Source: Empedobacter sedimenti (GTDB lineage Bacteria > Bacteroidota > Bacteroidia > Flavobacteriales > Weeksellaceae). From it: 64,000 nt of DNA. The stretch lies in NCBI RefSeq assembly GCF_030005555.1, contig NZ_JASCQG010000003.1, positions 186,001 through 250,000 on the forward strand, in the 5' to 3' direction. This document shows, piece after piece, positions 16,480-24,107 of the stretch (the stretch's first letter is position 1; each line of letters begins with the position of its first letter). Position numbers and translations under genes: made by a program. The notes below the pieces were generated by a model. It was not told where the DNA came from and searched no databases. It was given only the letters and a program-made list of their open reading frames with translations.

Positions 16480-17193
16480 ATGAAAGCAATGATTTTTGCA
16501 GCGGGTCTTGGAACTCGTTTAAAACCATTTACTGACAATCATCCCAAAGCTTTAGCCGTTGTAAACGGAAAACCTCTTTTGCAGCGAAATATCGAATATT
16601 TGAAATCTTTCGGAATTAATGAAATTGTGATTAATGTTCATCATTTTGCAGATCAAATCATTGAATTTTTAGAAGAAAATAATTATTTCGGAATTGAGAT
16701 TACTATTTCTGATGAAACGGATCAAGTTCTTGAAACTGGTGGTGGTTTGGTGAAAGCAAAAGCTAATTTTGAGGAAGATTTTTTGGTGATGAATGTAGAT
16801 ATTTTAACAGATCTAAATCTTGCTGAATTTATCAAAGCGCATCAAGAAAATAAAGCACTGGTAACGTTGGCTGTTTCGGATAGAAATTCGTCTCGAAAAC
16901 TATTTTTTAATAAGCAAAATGAGTTGAAAGGTTGGCGAAATCTAAAAACCGAAGAAGAAATAAAAGCAGTAGATTCTTTAGATAACTGCAAAGGATTGGC
17001 TTTTAGTGGAATTCATGTTATTTCTCCTACCCTTTTTGATAAAATATCGGAGAAAGGTAAATTTTCTATCATGAAAGTCTATATGGATTTAATGCAAACT
17101 GAATCTATCATTGGTTTTGACCATTCTGGCGGAATTTTAATCGATGTTGGTCGACCAGAAAGTGTATTAGAAGCGGAACAGTATTTTAAATAA
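16480..17193 (+). CDS. MurU-like sugar-1-phosphate nucleotidyltransferase
   Basis: A 237-residue enzyme expected to make UDP-activated amino sugar from the sugar-1-phosphate produced by the upstream kinase. The nucleotidyltransferase signature FAAGLGTRLKPFT (7-19) and PKALAVVNGKPLL, the VMNVDILTDL metal site (about 106-115) and ETGGGLVKA are present. The short length without a left-handed beta-helix fits MurU rather than GlmU or GlmM-type enzymes. A mannose-1-phosphate guanylyltransferase-like activity cannot be excluded by eye. It is the last gene of the three-gene operon, followed by a terminator. Confidence 0.83.
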   Translation: MKAMIFAAGLGTRLKPFTDNHPKALAVVNGKPLLQRNIEYLKSFGINEIVINVHHFADQIIEFLEENNYFGIEITISDETDQVLETGGGLVKAKANFEEDFLVMNVDILTDLNLAEFIKAHQENKALVTLAVSDRNSSRKLFFNKQNELKGWRNLKTEEEIKAVDSLDNCKGLAFSGIHVISPTLFDKISEKGKFSIMKVYMDLMQTESIIGFDHSGGILIDVGRPESVLEAEQYFK

Positions 17194-17197
17194 ATCT

Positions 17198-17229
17198 AAA
17201 ACTCAATTCGATGAATTGAGTTTTTTTTT
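17198..17229 (+). terminator. Terminator of the AmgK/RapZ-C/MurU-like operon
   Basis: AAACTCAATTC / GAATTGAG stem around GAT, then a run of nine T (17221-17229). It covers the distal start of the next frame, which supports the later start at 17258 for that gene. Confidence 0.88.
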
Positions 17230-17257
17230 ATGTAAAAATTTATCTATCTTAGACAGA

Positions 17258-17740
17258 ATGAAATACATTAATTATTTTGTCTATTTAACTATTGTTGTAG
17301 CTTTAATTCCTATAAGTCTTTTTTACTTTTCTTACAAAACTAAAGTTGGAAGGATTGATAAAAAAGAAATTATAGATCAAGAAACTTCTTTTGAACCTTG
17401 TTCCTCTAATATTCATGAATATTATGGCTCAAAAGCTGGCTATAAAACGGAACGCTATGGAATTCGTAAAGTTATTTCGGAACCTATCAATCAATTAAAA
17501 TTCCCTATTTTTTCTGGAAATATAAATGTCCGATTTGTAATAAATTGTAGAAATGAAATTGGTTATTTCAGAATTAAATCGGTTAACAAAGAATATAAAA
17601 AAGTTGAAATCTCTCCTGATTTGCAAAAGAAAATTGTAGCAATTATTCAACAATTAAATGATTGGAACGGCAAGAATGTCAATTCATATTATCAAATTCA
17701 AATAAAATTGAAAGATGGAAAAGTTGAAGGCATTTTTTAA
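17258..17740 (+). CDS. Membrane-anchored protein of unknown function, TonB-C-like fold suspected
   Basis: A 160-residue protein. The start MKYINYF at 17258 is chosen because an earlier frame start lies inside the terminator hairpin. One N-terminal membrane helix (about 3-24) is followed by a domain with FEPCSS near residue 50, GNINVRFVINCRNEIGYFRIKSV, and YYQIQIKLKDGKVEG near the end. The strand pattern resembles TonB C-terminal domains. The 3' end overlaps the following TPR gene by 26 bases, so the two are likely co-expressed. Function unknown. Confidence 0.65.
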   Translation: MKYINYFVYLTIVVALIPISLFYFSYKTKVGRIDKKEIIDQETSFEPCSSNIHEYYGSKAGYKTERYGIRKVISEPINQLKFPIFSGNINVRFVINCRNEIGYFRIKSVNKEYKKVEISPDLQKKIVAIIQQLNDWNGKNVNSYYQIQIKLKDGKVEGIF

Positions 17741-18551
17741 GTCAAAAACGTGGCGAATTATTTGGGGAACAATAAAATTATTGATTTTTATACCCATTTT
17801 TTGTGTAAGTATTTTAACTATTTATCAATTTTTCTTTTCATCTGTAAAACAAAAATTTGATATTGCAGCCGGACCACAAGGAAGTTACTATTCTGTCTTT
17901 ATGTTAGATCATTTAGTAAAAACGAATCCTAAAAACGAAAAAATCCTGTGGGAATCTTCTGTTGCATATAATAAAAGAGGAGAAAATGAAGAAGGAATGC
18001 GTCGCTTGAAGAAAGTGATAGAGATGAATCCTATTGATTATTTAGGTTATTCTGGATGGATAAAACAAACACGCTTAAAAGATTACGAAAATTCACTAAA
18101 AGATTTTCATCGATTGGATAAATTATCAAACGTAGTGGAATATCCTTGGGGCGAAAACATATATTATTTAATGGGCTTGTCTTATCAAGGCTTAGGAAAT
18201 TATGATTCCGCAATTGTTTATTATGATAAATTTATTGTGTCTGAAAAAAATCCTAATAATATCTATCCAAGAATGTACACGTATCGTGGAAAAATTGAAG
18301 CTGATCGAAAAAATTATCCTAAAGCTTTAGATTTTTATAATAAAACAATCAGTTTAGATAAAAATATTGCGGAAGCTTATTATTACAAAGCCGAAACGTA
18401 TCGACTTATAAATCAAAAAGATTCGGCTAAAATAAATTACAACAAAAGTTTAGATTTGATAAAAAAAGGTTTCAAAGATTCGTATCCTTATGACGAACGA
18501 TTTTTAGAAATTTATGATACAGAAATCAAAGAAAAATTGAAAAATCAATAA
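17715..18551 (+). CDS. Membrane-anchored tetratricopeptide repeat protein
   Basis: A 278-residue protein with one N-terminal transmembrane helix (about 13-40), then TPR units from about 65 to 265. These include NEKILWESSVAYNKRGENEEGMRRL, YYLMGLSYQGLGNYDSAIVYYDKF, RGKIEADRKNYPKALDFYNKTISLD and AEAYYYKAETYRLINQKDSAKINY. TPRs scaffold protein complexes; the partner may be the product of the overlapping upstream gene. No enzyme domain is visible. Function otherwise unknown. Confidence 0.78.
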   Translation: MEKLKAFFKSKTWRIIWGTIKLLIFIPIFCVSILTIYQFFFSSVKQKFDIAAGPQGSYYSVFMLDHLVKTNPKNEKILWESSVAYNKRGENEEGMRRLKKVIEMNPIDYLGYSGWIKQTRLKDYENSLKDFHRLDKLSNVVEYPWGENIYYLMGLSYQGLGNYDSAIVYYDKFIVSEKNPNNIYPRMYTYRGKIEADRKNYPKALDFYNKTISLDKNIAEAYYYKAETYRLINQKDSAKINYNKSLDLIKKGFKDSYPYDERFLEIYDTEIKEKLKNQ

Positions 18552-18573
18552 TTGTTTTGAGGTTAAAATAATA

Positions 18574-18604
18574 TTTGCATTTGTCGTAAAGTAATATATT
18601 TTTG
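18574..18604 (+). promoter_or_regulatory. Flavobacterial promoter of the PEGA lipoprotein gene
   Basis: TTTG (18574-18577), 19 bases, then TATTTTTG (18597-18604) match the consensus TTTG-N19-TAnnTTTG exactly. The start codon is 41 nt further on. Confidence 0.72.
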
Positions 18605-18645
18605 TTTTGAATTTAACACATTCGTGATTATACTAAAAACTTATA

Positions 18646-19107
18646 ATGAAAAAAATTACTACAATCTTATTAGTAGGAGGTTTATTAACTCTTACAAGCT
18701 GTGCAACAATTATTTCTGGCTCTAAACAGAAAGTTAGTTTTACAAGTACACCAGCTGAGGCATCTGTTTTTATTAATGAAGAAGAAATTGGTAAAACACC
18801 AATCGAAACTAAATTAGCACGAAAAAAAGAATATGACGTAAAAATTGTATTAGAAGGCTATAAGCCTTTTGAGACTAAGATTAAAAAAAAATTCAATGCG
18901 TGGTATCTTGGTAATATACTTTTCGGAGGAATTATTGGGTTTATTGTAGATCCTTCTACAGGTGCGATGTTTAAGTTAACATCAGCGCAAATTAATGCTG
19001 AAATGGCAGAGGGAACTGCTTTTAAACAAAAAGGAAGTGACGTTTTTATTGCAGTTACATTAAAGATTGATCCTTCTTGGGAAAAAATTGGACAATTAGA
19101 AAGATAA
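18646..19107 (+). CDS. PEGA-domain lipoprotein
   Basis: A 153-residue protein with a lipoprotein signal ending in LTSC (Cys19). A PEGA domain follows (about 30-70: VSFTSTPAEASVFINEEEIGKTPIETKLARKKEYDVKIVLEGYKPFE), a small beta domain common in surface and S-layer-like proteins. After it come a hydrophobic Gly-rich stretch (WYLGNILFGGIIGFIVDPSTGAMFKL) and a short tail. It is probably an envelope protein; the role is unknown. It has its own consensus promoter and a terminator. Confidence 0.85.
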   Translation: MKKITTILLVGGLLTLTSCATIISGSKQKVSFTSTPAEASVFINEEEIGKTPIETKLARKKEYDVKIVLEGYKPFETKIKKKFNAWYLGNILFGGIIGFIVDPSTGAMFKLTSAQINAEMAEGTAFKQKGSDVFIAVTLKIDPSWEKIGQLER

Positions 19108-19111
19108 ATCA

Positions 19112-19136
19112 AAAAGCCTCTATATCAGAGGCTTTT
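19112..19136. terminator. Bidirectional terminator, PEGA lipoprotein / YchJ
   Basis: AAAAGCCTCT (19112-19121) and AGAGGCTTTT (19127-19136) form a 10-bp stem between convergent genes. Confidence 0.85.
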
Positions 19137-19141
19137 CTATT

Positions 19142-19513
19142 TTAATAAAACTCCCCATCCACATAAAACCATTTGCTATTTTCTTGTACAAATGTAGAAA
19201 GTTCATCATGCTCGTAGATTTCACCTTGTTTGTCTTGATAATAAGCTCTAAATCTAACTTTATTATCTTTCGCAAAAACAATTTCTAACTTTAACCATTT
19301 ATTTGATTTTGCCCAATCTTCGATATCACTAAAATCATTATCTTTTTGCGTGGAAGAATGTGTAGTATCAACTAAATATTCAGGCAAAACCATTGCAAAA
19401 GCCGTGTAACGAGAACGCATCAACTCTTCAGGAGTTTTTGGAATTTCTTTTTCTGTATGATAAGGTTCGCAACAATTTTCATATACTTTTCCAGAACAAC
19501 AAGGACAATTCAT
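19142..19513 (-). CDS. YchJ-family SEC-C motif protein (UPF0225)
   Basis: A 123-residue protein starting MNCPCCSG. The start at 19513 is preferred over 19534 because a TATCTTTG -7 box (19539-19532 on the minus strand) overlaps the longer version. The N-terminal Cys cluster CPCCSGKVYENCC is the SEC-C zinc motif. The remaining NTF2-like domain has RSRYTAFAMVLPEYLVDTTH and an ending near WFYVDGEFY typical of YchJ. Function unproven in the family. It lies just downstream of the RDD-protein gene on the same strand but has its own promoter box. Confidence 0.88.
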   Translation of the reverse strand: MNCPCCSGKVYENCCEPYHTEKEIPKTPEELMRSRYTAFAMVLPEYLVDTTHSSTQKDNDFSDIEDWAKSNKWLKLEIVFAKDNKVRFRAYYQDKQGEIYEHDELSTFVQENSKWFYVDGEFY

Positions 19514-19531
19514 TTTATTCTTTATTTTTTG

Positions 19532-19539
19532 CAAAGATA
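19532..19539 (-). promoter_or_regulatory. -7 box of the ychJ-like gene
   Basis: The minus strand reads TATCTTTG, 18 nt before the ATG, in the short gap before the stop of the RDD gene. No TTTG is seen at -33. Confidence 0.45.
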
Positions 19540-19543
19540 CTGT

Positions 19544-20266
19544 TTACTTGTCTTTGTGATAATGATAATGATCTTGAATCACCACTTGAATAAAATCTAT
19601 ATTACCTAAACCATCACTTTTCACATCCATTATTTCTTCTAATTTTCGAGTTAACTTCAGTAAAATATCATAATTATTAGATTTTAGAGCTGAGGTAAAA
19701 TTATCTTTTACAATATTAATATCACGATCAGAAAGTTTGTAAACTTCTGGAAAACGAATTTTATACGACTCTGAAACTTCAGCAAAAATAGTTTGAGAAA
19801 GATCTAATTTTGGATTAAGATCTATCAAACATGTATTTGCAACTATATCTCCCAAACGCTGACCATTTTTATTTACAATTGAAGTAATTAAAGCAATTAA
19901 TCCAAAAAACAAGAACAATTCTACAATTCCGACAACCCAACGTAAAAAATAGTCAAAATTATTTGCTCTATTTCCATCCAAACGGACAACACGTATCCTC
20001 ATTATTAATTTCCCTATCGTTTGACCATTCAATAAAATTTCCAAAATCAAAGGATACAATAAAAAGATAAAAATTACGACACTATCTATTCCATATTCCA
20101 TCCATTTATCTGTTTGCGGAATAAAACTGGTAAAATAAAAAAGTGCATATAATAAAACCAAACGAATAATCGTATCTATAATATAAGCTAAAACACGTTT
20201 ACCTATAGAAGCAATATTATATTCAATTTGGACATTTTGTGGTGTATTGACTAAAAGTTTATTCAT
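19544..20266 (-). CDS. RDD family membrane protein
   Basis: A 240-residue inner-membrane protein. The RDD domain spans about 15-150: ASIGKRVLAYIIDTIIRL, then hydrophobic helices (about 30-50, 58-82, 105-130) with NGQTIGKLIMRIRVV between them. A soluble C-terminal part of about 90 residues follows. It is divergent, by only 29 bases, from the SpoIIM-MoxR operon, so it is probably part of the same functional module. RDD proteins are commonly found next to such operons. Its role is unknown. Confidence 0.85.
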   Translation of the reverse strand: MNKLLVNTPQNVQIEYNIASIGKRVLAYIIDTIIRLVLLYALFYFTSFIPQTDKWMEYGIDSVVIFIFLLYPLILEILLNGQTIGKLIMRIRVVRLDGNRANNFDYFLRWVVGIVELFLFFGLIALITSIVNKNGQRLGDIVANTCLIDLNPKLDLSQTIFAEVSESYKIRFPEVYKLSDRDINIVKDNFTSALKSNNYDILLKLTRKLEEIMDVKSDGLGNIDFIQVVIQDHYHYHKDK

Positions 20267-20273
20267 ATATTTG
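20266..20273 (+). promoter_or_regulatory. -7 box for the SpoIIM-MoxR operon
   Basis: TATATTTG matches TAnnTTTG and overlaps the start codon of the divergent RDD gene, 22 nt before the SpoIIM ATG. No TTTG lies at the ideal distance. Confidence 0.45.
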
Positions 20274-20295
20274 GTTAACTAACAACTACTCTACT

Positions 20296-21291
20296 ATGAG
20301 AGAAGCTCATTTTATTGATAAAAATAAGGCGAATTGGTCTGAAATTGAATATAATCTAAAAAATAAATTAAATGTACATCCAGACGTTTTAGCCAATAAT
20401 TATATTAAAATTACAAATGATTTAGCATTTGCGCAAACCTACTACCCCAAAAGTAAAACCAAAGATTACTTAAACGAACTTGCGCTTTTTGCGCATCAAT
20501 CTATTTACAAAGATCAACGAACGTCATCTAATCAGTTTGTTACTTTTTTTACGGATGAAGTTCCAAGTGTTGTTTATAAAAACAGAAAATTTTTGTTGTA
20601 TTCTTTCTTAATTTTTTCGCTAGCAGTTTTAATCGGAGTTTTATCATCACGTTACGATCCAGATTTTACAAGACTTATTTTGGGCGACGATTATGTAAAC
20701 GAAACATTGGTGAACATCCAAAAAGGAGATCCCGCAGCTATTTACAAAGGTGGTAGCGAAACCGGATCTACATTAGCTATAACAATCAATAATATCAGAG
20801 TAGCTTTCTATGCATTTTCACTTGGTTTATTTTTTAGTATTGGTGCTGGATATATCTTATTCTCTAACGGAATCATGTTAGGTGCTTTTCATTATATGTT
20901 TTATCAAGAAGGTGTTTTAGGCAAAGCAATGTCCGCTATTTGGATGCACGGAACAATTGAAATTTCTGTTATAATTATTGCTGGGGCATGCGGCTTAATG
21001 TTAGGAAATGGTTTTATGTTTCCAGGAACTTTATCCAGAAAAAAATCATTAACAATAAAAGCCAAAGAAGCTGTAATGATATTGGTTTCTACCATTCCGA
21101 TGTTTATGATTGCAGGATTTATCGAAGGTTTTATCACACGCTTATACGATGTTAATTTATCTATAAGCTTGATTGTAATTGGATTATCAATTATTTTTAT
21201 TGGATGGTACTACATCTTGTTTCCTTTTATAAAACATCGACAAAAAACTTTTTCGTTTAACCAATCTCTAAAACTAAATGAAAAGGTATAA
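20296..21291 (+). CDS. Stage II sporulation protein M-like (SpoIIM/DUF95) membrane protein
   Basis: A 331-residue protein with an N-terminal soluble region (1-100) and five or six membrane helices (about 104-120, 165-190, 195-215, 220-245, 260-280, 290-310). SpoIIM-family hallmarks include FYAFSLGLFFSIGAGYILFSNGIMLGAF and WMHGTIEISVIIIAGACGLMLG. In this phylum the gene has nothing to do with sporulation; it is the first gene of the MoxR/DUF58 operon. It overlaps the DUF4129 gene by 14 bases. A role in membrane-complex assembly is inferred only. Confidence 0.85.
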   Translation: MREAHFIDKNKANWSEIEYNLKNKLNVHPDVLANNYIKITNDLAFAQTYYPKSKTKDYLNELALFAHQSIYKDQRTSSNQFVTFFTDEVPSVVYKNRKFLLYSFLIFSLAVLIGVLSSRYDPDFTRLILGDDYVNETLVNIQKGDPAAIYKGGSETGSTLAITINNIRVAFYAFSLGLFFSIGAGYILFSNGIMLGAFHYMFYQEGVLGKAMSAIWMHGTIEISVIIIAGACGLMLGNGFMFPGTLSRKKSLTIKAKEAVMILVSTIPMFMIAGFIEGFITRLYDVNLSISLIVIGLSIIFIGWYYILFPFIKHRQKTFSFNQSLKLNEKV

Positions 21292-21958
21292 ACTCATTTT
21301 TACTCCTTTTTTATTCTTCATACAATTAATTGTTTTCGCACAATCAAAAACAGAAGAATTTAAAGCTTTTAAAGCAAAATATTCTTCAAAAGAATTTGAT
21401 TATACTGAAGAAATTAAAAAAGTAAAACCAAAGGAAATTCCACCAGAAACGTATGAACCAAATGCATTCACTAATTTTTTGGCAAAGGTACTTCAGTTTT
21501 TTGCGAGTCTACCTTGGAGTTTTATTTTCTACACTTTTGTTGCGTTATTTTTAGCGTTTATAGCTTATCGTATTTACAAATATGGAGGAGTTTTTAAAGC
21601 GAATTCTAAGAAAATATACGACGAAAGTGATTTTGATTACATTGAAGAAAATCTTGCCGAAGTTAACTTAGATGGATTAATTGCGAAAGCTGAAAATGCT
21701 CAAAATTATCCTTTAGCAATTCGCTATTTACATTATCAAAATTTACAAAATTTATATAATCGTAATCACATTGAATGGGATCCTAAAAAGACGAATCAAC
21801 AATTTATCAATCAAATAAAAGACGAAAATCTAAAACAATTATTTTCGAATAACACTCACGTTTTCAATCAAATTTGGTTCGGAGAATTTAGTGTTGATCT
21901 TGACAAATACCATGAATATAAAACAATGTTTAACCAATTAAATCTTTTAATCAAATGA
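21278..21958 (+). CDS. DUF4129-domain membrane protein
   Basis: A 226-residue protein with a signal-like N-terminus (FTPFLFFIQLIVFAQ, about 7-21), a membrane helix at about 74-98 (FASLPWSFIFYTFVALFLAFIAYRI) and a C-terminal DUF4129-type domain (LAIRYLHYQNLQNLYNRNHIEWDPKKTNQQFINQI). It overlaps the SpoIIM gene by 14 bases, and its TGA overlaps the ATG of the next gene (ATGA). Function unknown; it is an invariant companion of MoxR/DUF58 clusters. Confidence 0.8.
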   Translation: MKRYKLIFTPFLFFIQLIVFAQSKTEEFKAFKAKYSSKEFDYTEEIKKVKPKEIPPETYEPNAFTNFLAKVLQFFASLPWSFIFYTFVALFLAFIAYRIYKYGGVFKANSKKIYDESDFDYIEENLAEVNLDGLIAKAENAQNYPLAIRYLHYQNLQNLYNRNHIEWDPKKTNQQFINQIKDENLKQLFSNNTHVFNQIWFGEFSVDLDKYHEYKTMFNQLNLLIK

Positions 21959-23118
21959 TGACGCAAAAAAGATTAGTGAGTTTAGGTTGTTTTATCGTAA
22001 CAATTTTAATTGCAATTGGATGCAATACGAAAGGAAATTTCCCAAAAAATTGGGAAATTGAATTAAATCAGAATAGTAAAGATCCGTATGGATTATACAT
22101 CGCGCACGAAGAAATTGGAAATTTATCGAAAGGTAAAGTTCAAGATTTAGAAAAACTAGCTGAAATAAGAGTTAATCCTTCAAAAGCCAGTCAATATGCT
22201 GTTGTTGTATTATCAAATGAAACTTACTTTAGTGAAGAAACCAAAAAGGATTTTGATGATTTAGTTAAAAATGGAGGAATTGTGATGATTGCAGATTATC
22301 AAGACAATACTGCGGATACAATTTACACCAACACGCTAACTCTTGAAGATGATTTTGAATTAACGACAAATGAAACGTTCAAAATCAGAAAAAAGAAAAG
22401 AATTGAGCATCATTATTTTGAAACTTTTGATCATAAATATGAAGTTTTAGGATCAATTCAATACAATGATAGATCATTTCCTAATCTTCTGAAAAATCAA
22501 CCGAAAAATGCAAAAGGATTTTATCTTTTTCATGCTGAGCCGTTGTATTTTACCAATTATTATTTATTAAATCAAGACAGTTATTTTTACACTAAATCTG
22601 TTTTACAACAACTAAAAGGCAGAACAATTATTTGGTATAACCCGCATAAAACTTATGCTTCATCTAACACATCTACAATGCGATTTGTACTGTCTCAACC
22701 AGCCTTACAATCAGCTTGGATATTACTTTTAGTATTATTATTTATCTTTTTAATATTCAGAAGTAGACGAGAACAACGCATAATTCCGATCTACGAAAAA
22801 GAAGAAAATCATACGGTAGAATTTGCCAAAACAATTTCTGCTTTGTATCATGAAAATGGTGAAGTGAAAGATATTGTCGCAAAAAAAATAGATTACTTTT
22901 TATATAAAATCAGAAAAAATTTCTTGATAGAAACGGATAATTTGAACGATAAAAATTTCATCGAAATCGTCGCTCAAAAAGCAAATTATACGCAGGAAGA
23001 ATGCAGTAAGATTTTTGAAACCTTATATCAAATAAAAAATAAAGAACAACCAACTCAACACGATTTAAAAATTGTGTACCAAATCATAGAAAACTATAAA
23101 CAAAAAGCAAACATCTAA
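21955..23118 (+). CDS. DUF4350-domain membrane protein
   Basis: A 387-residue protein. It has an N-terminal hydrophobic segment ending in AIGC (about 8-22), which may be a lipobox. A GATase-like/DUF4350 domain follows (about 40-240: QNSKDPYGLYIAHEEIG, VVLSNETYFSEETKKDFDDLVKNGGIVMIADY), then a single membrane helix (about 254-272) and a basic cytoplasmic tail. The start has two consecutive ATGs; the first overlaps the upstream stop. It ends where the MoxR gene begins, with one shared base. Confidence 0.8.
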   Translation: MMTQKRLVSLGCFIVTILIAIGCNTKGNFPKNWEIELNQNSKDPYGLYIAHEEIGNLSKGKVQDLEKLAEIRVNPSKASQYAVVVLSNETYFSEETKKDFDDLVKNGGIVMIADYQDNTADTIYTNTLTLEDDFELTTNETFKIRKKKRIEHHYFETFDHKYEVLGSIQYNDRSFPNLLKNQPKNAKGFYLFHAEPLYFTNYYLLNQDSYFYTKSVLQQLKGRTIIWYNPHKTYASSNTSTMRFVLSQPALQSAWILLLVLLFIFLIFRSRREQRIIPIYEKEENHTVEFAKTISALYHENGEVKDIVAKKIDYFLYKIRKNFLIETDNLNDKNFIEIVAQKANYTQEECSKIFETLYQIKNKEQPTQHDLKIVYQIIENYKQKANI

Positions 23119-24107
23119 TGAATTACGAGAATACATATCAACCAATCGAAAATCGTTTAGATTTTTCGGATATACAAGTTAAAATGAACGCCATCAAAAC
23201 TGAGCTAAAGAAAGTTATTGTTGGACAAGATGATGTGATTGATCAACTAATTTTAGCTTTACTTTCGGATGGACATTCGCTGATAGAAGGACTTCCAGGA
23301 GTGGCAAAAACAATGATGGCAAAATTATTAGCCAAAACAATTCAGGCAGATTTTAGTCGTATTCAGTTTACACCAGACTTGATGCCATCTGATGTAATCG
23401 GAACGTCAATTTTAAATTCAAGAATTAATGAGTTTGAGTTTAAGCAAGGTCCAATTTTCGCAAATATTGTGTTGATTGATGAGATTAATCGATCTCCCGC
23501 AAAAACACAAGCTGCTTTGTTTGAGTGTATGTCAGAAAAACAAGTAACCGTAGATGGAACAACTTATCCATTACAACCTCCTTTTTTGGTTTTTGCAACT
23601 CAGAATCCAATCGAGCAAGAAGGTACATATCGTTTACCAGAAGCACAGCTGGATCGTTTTATGTTCAAAATTTTGGTTAAATATCCTTCGTTAGAAAATG
23701 AAATTATTTTACTAAACGAACAACAAAATAGAAAAAACATCAACAAAGAAACTTTGGTTGAAAAAGTTTTAAGTGGAAAAGAAATTGTTGTTTTTCAGGA
23801 ACGTATAAAATCAATTTTTGTACACGAAAGTTTACTACAATATATCGCAACAATTGTACATCAAACCCGAATAGACAATGCGTTGTACATGGGAGCTTCT
23901 CCTCGTGCATCGATTGCAATTTTGGATGCGGCTAAATCAAATGCAGCAATAAATGGTCGTGATTTTGTAATTCCGGAAGATATCAAACAAGTTGCCTATG
24001 CAATTTTAGGACATCGTGTTGTCATGGTTCCGGAAAAGGAAATGGAAGGTTTCACTGCACATCATATTATTCAGCAAATTATTGACCGTGTAGAAATTCC
24101 TCGTTAA
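23118..24107 (+). CDS. MoxR-family AAA+ ATPase
   Basis: A 329-residue cytoplasmic ATPase. Walker A is GLPGVAKTM (58-66), Walker B is IVLIDEINR (about 112-120), sensor 1 lies in FVFATQNPIEQEGTYRLPEAQLDRF, and the C-terminal lid contains YMGASPRASIAILDAAK. MoxR proteins act as chaperones that activate or assemble metal-binding or VWA-domain proteins; the adjacent DUF58 protein (VWA-like) is the expected partner. Start and stop overlap the neighbours by single bases, so translation is coupled. Confidence 0.95.
   Translation: MNYENTYQPIENRLDFSDIQVKMNAIKTELKKVIVGQDDVIDQLILALLSDGHSLIEGLPGVAKTMMAKLLAKTIQADFSRIQFTPDLMPSDVIGTSILNSRINEFEFKQGPIFANIVLIDEINRSPAKTQAALFECMSEKQVTVDGTTYPLQPPFLVFATQNPIEQEGTYRLPEAQLDRFMFKILVKYPSLENEIILLNEQQNRKNINKETLVEKVLSGKEIVVFQERIKSIFVHESLLQYIATIVHQTRIDNALYMGASPRASIAILDAAKSNAAINGRDFVIPEDIKQVAYAILGHRVVMVPEKEMEGFTAHHIIQQIIDRVEIPR

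Noticed and set aside
20296-21291. SpoIIM-like protein as evidence of sporulation
   Set aside because: No other sporulation gene is present, and the family occurs widely in non-sporulating bacteria with MoxR/DUF58 genes.
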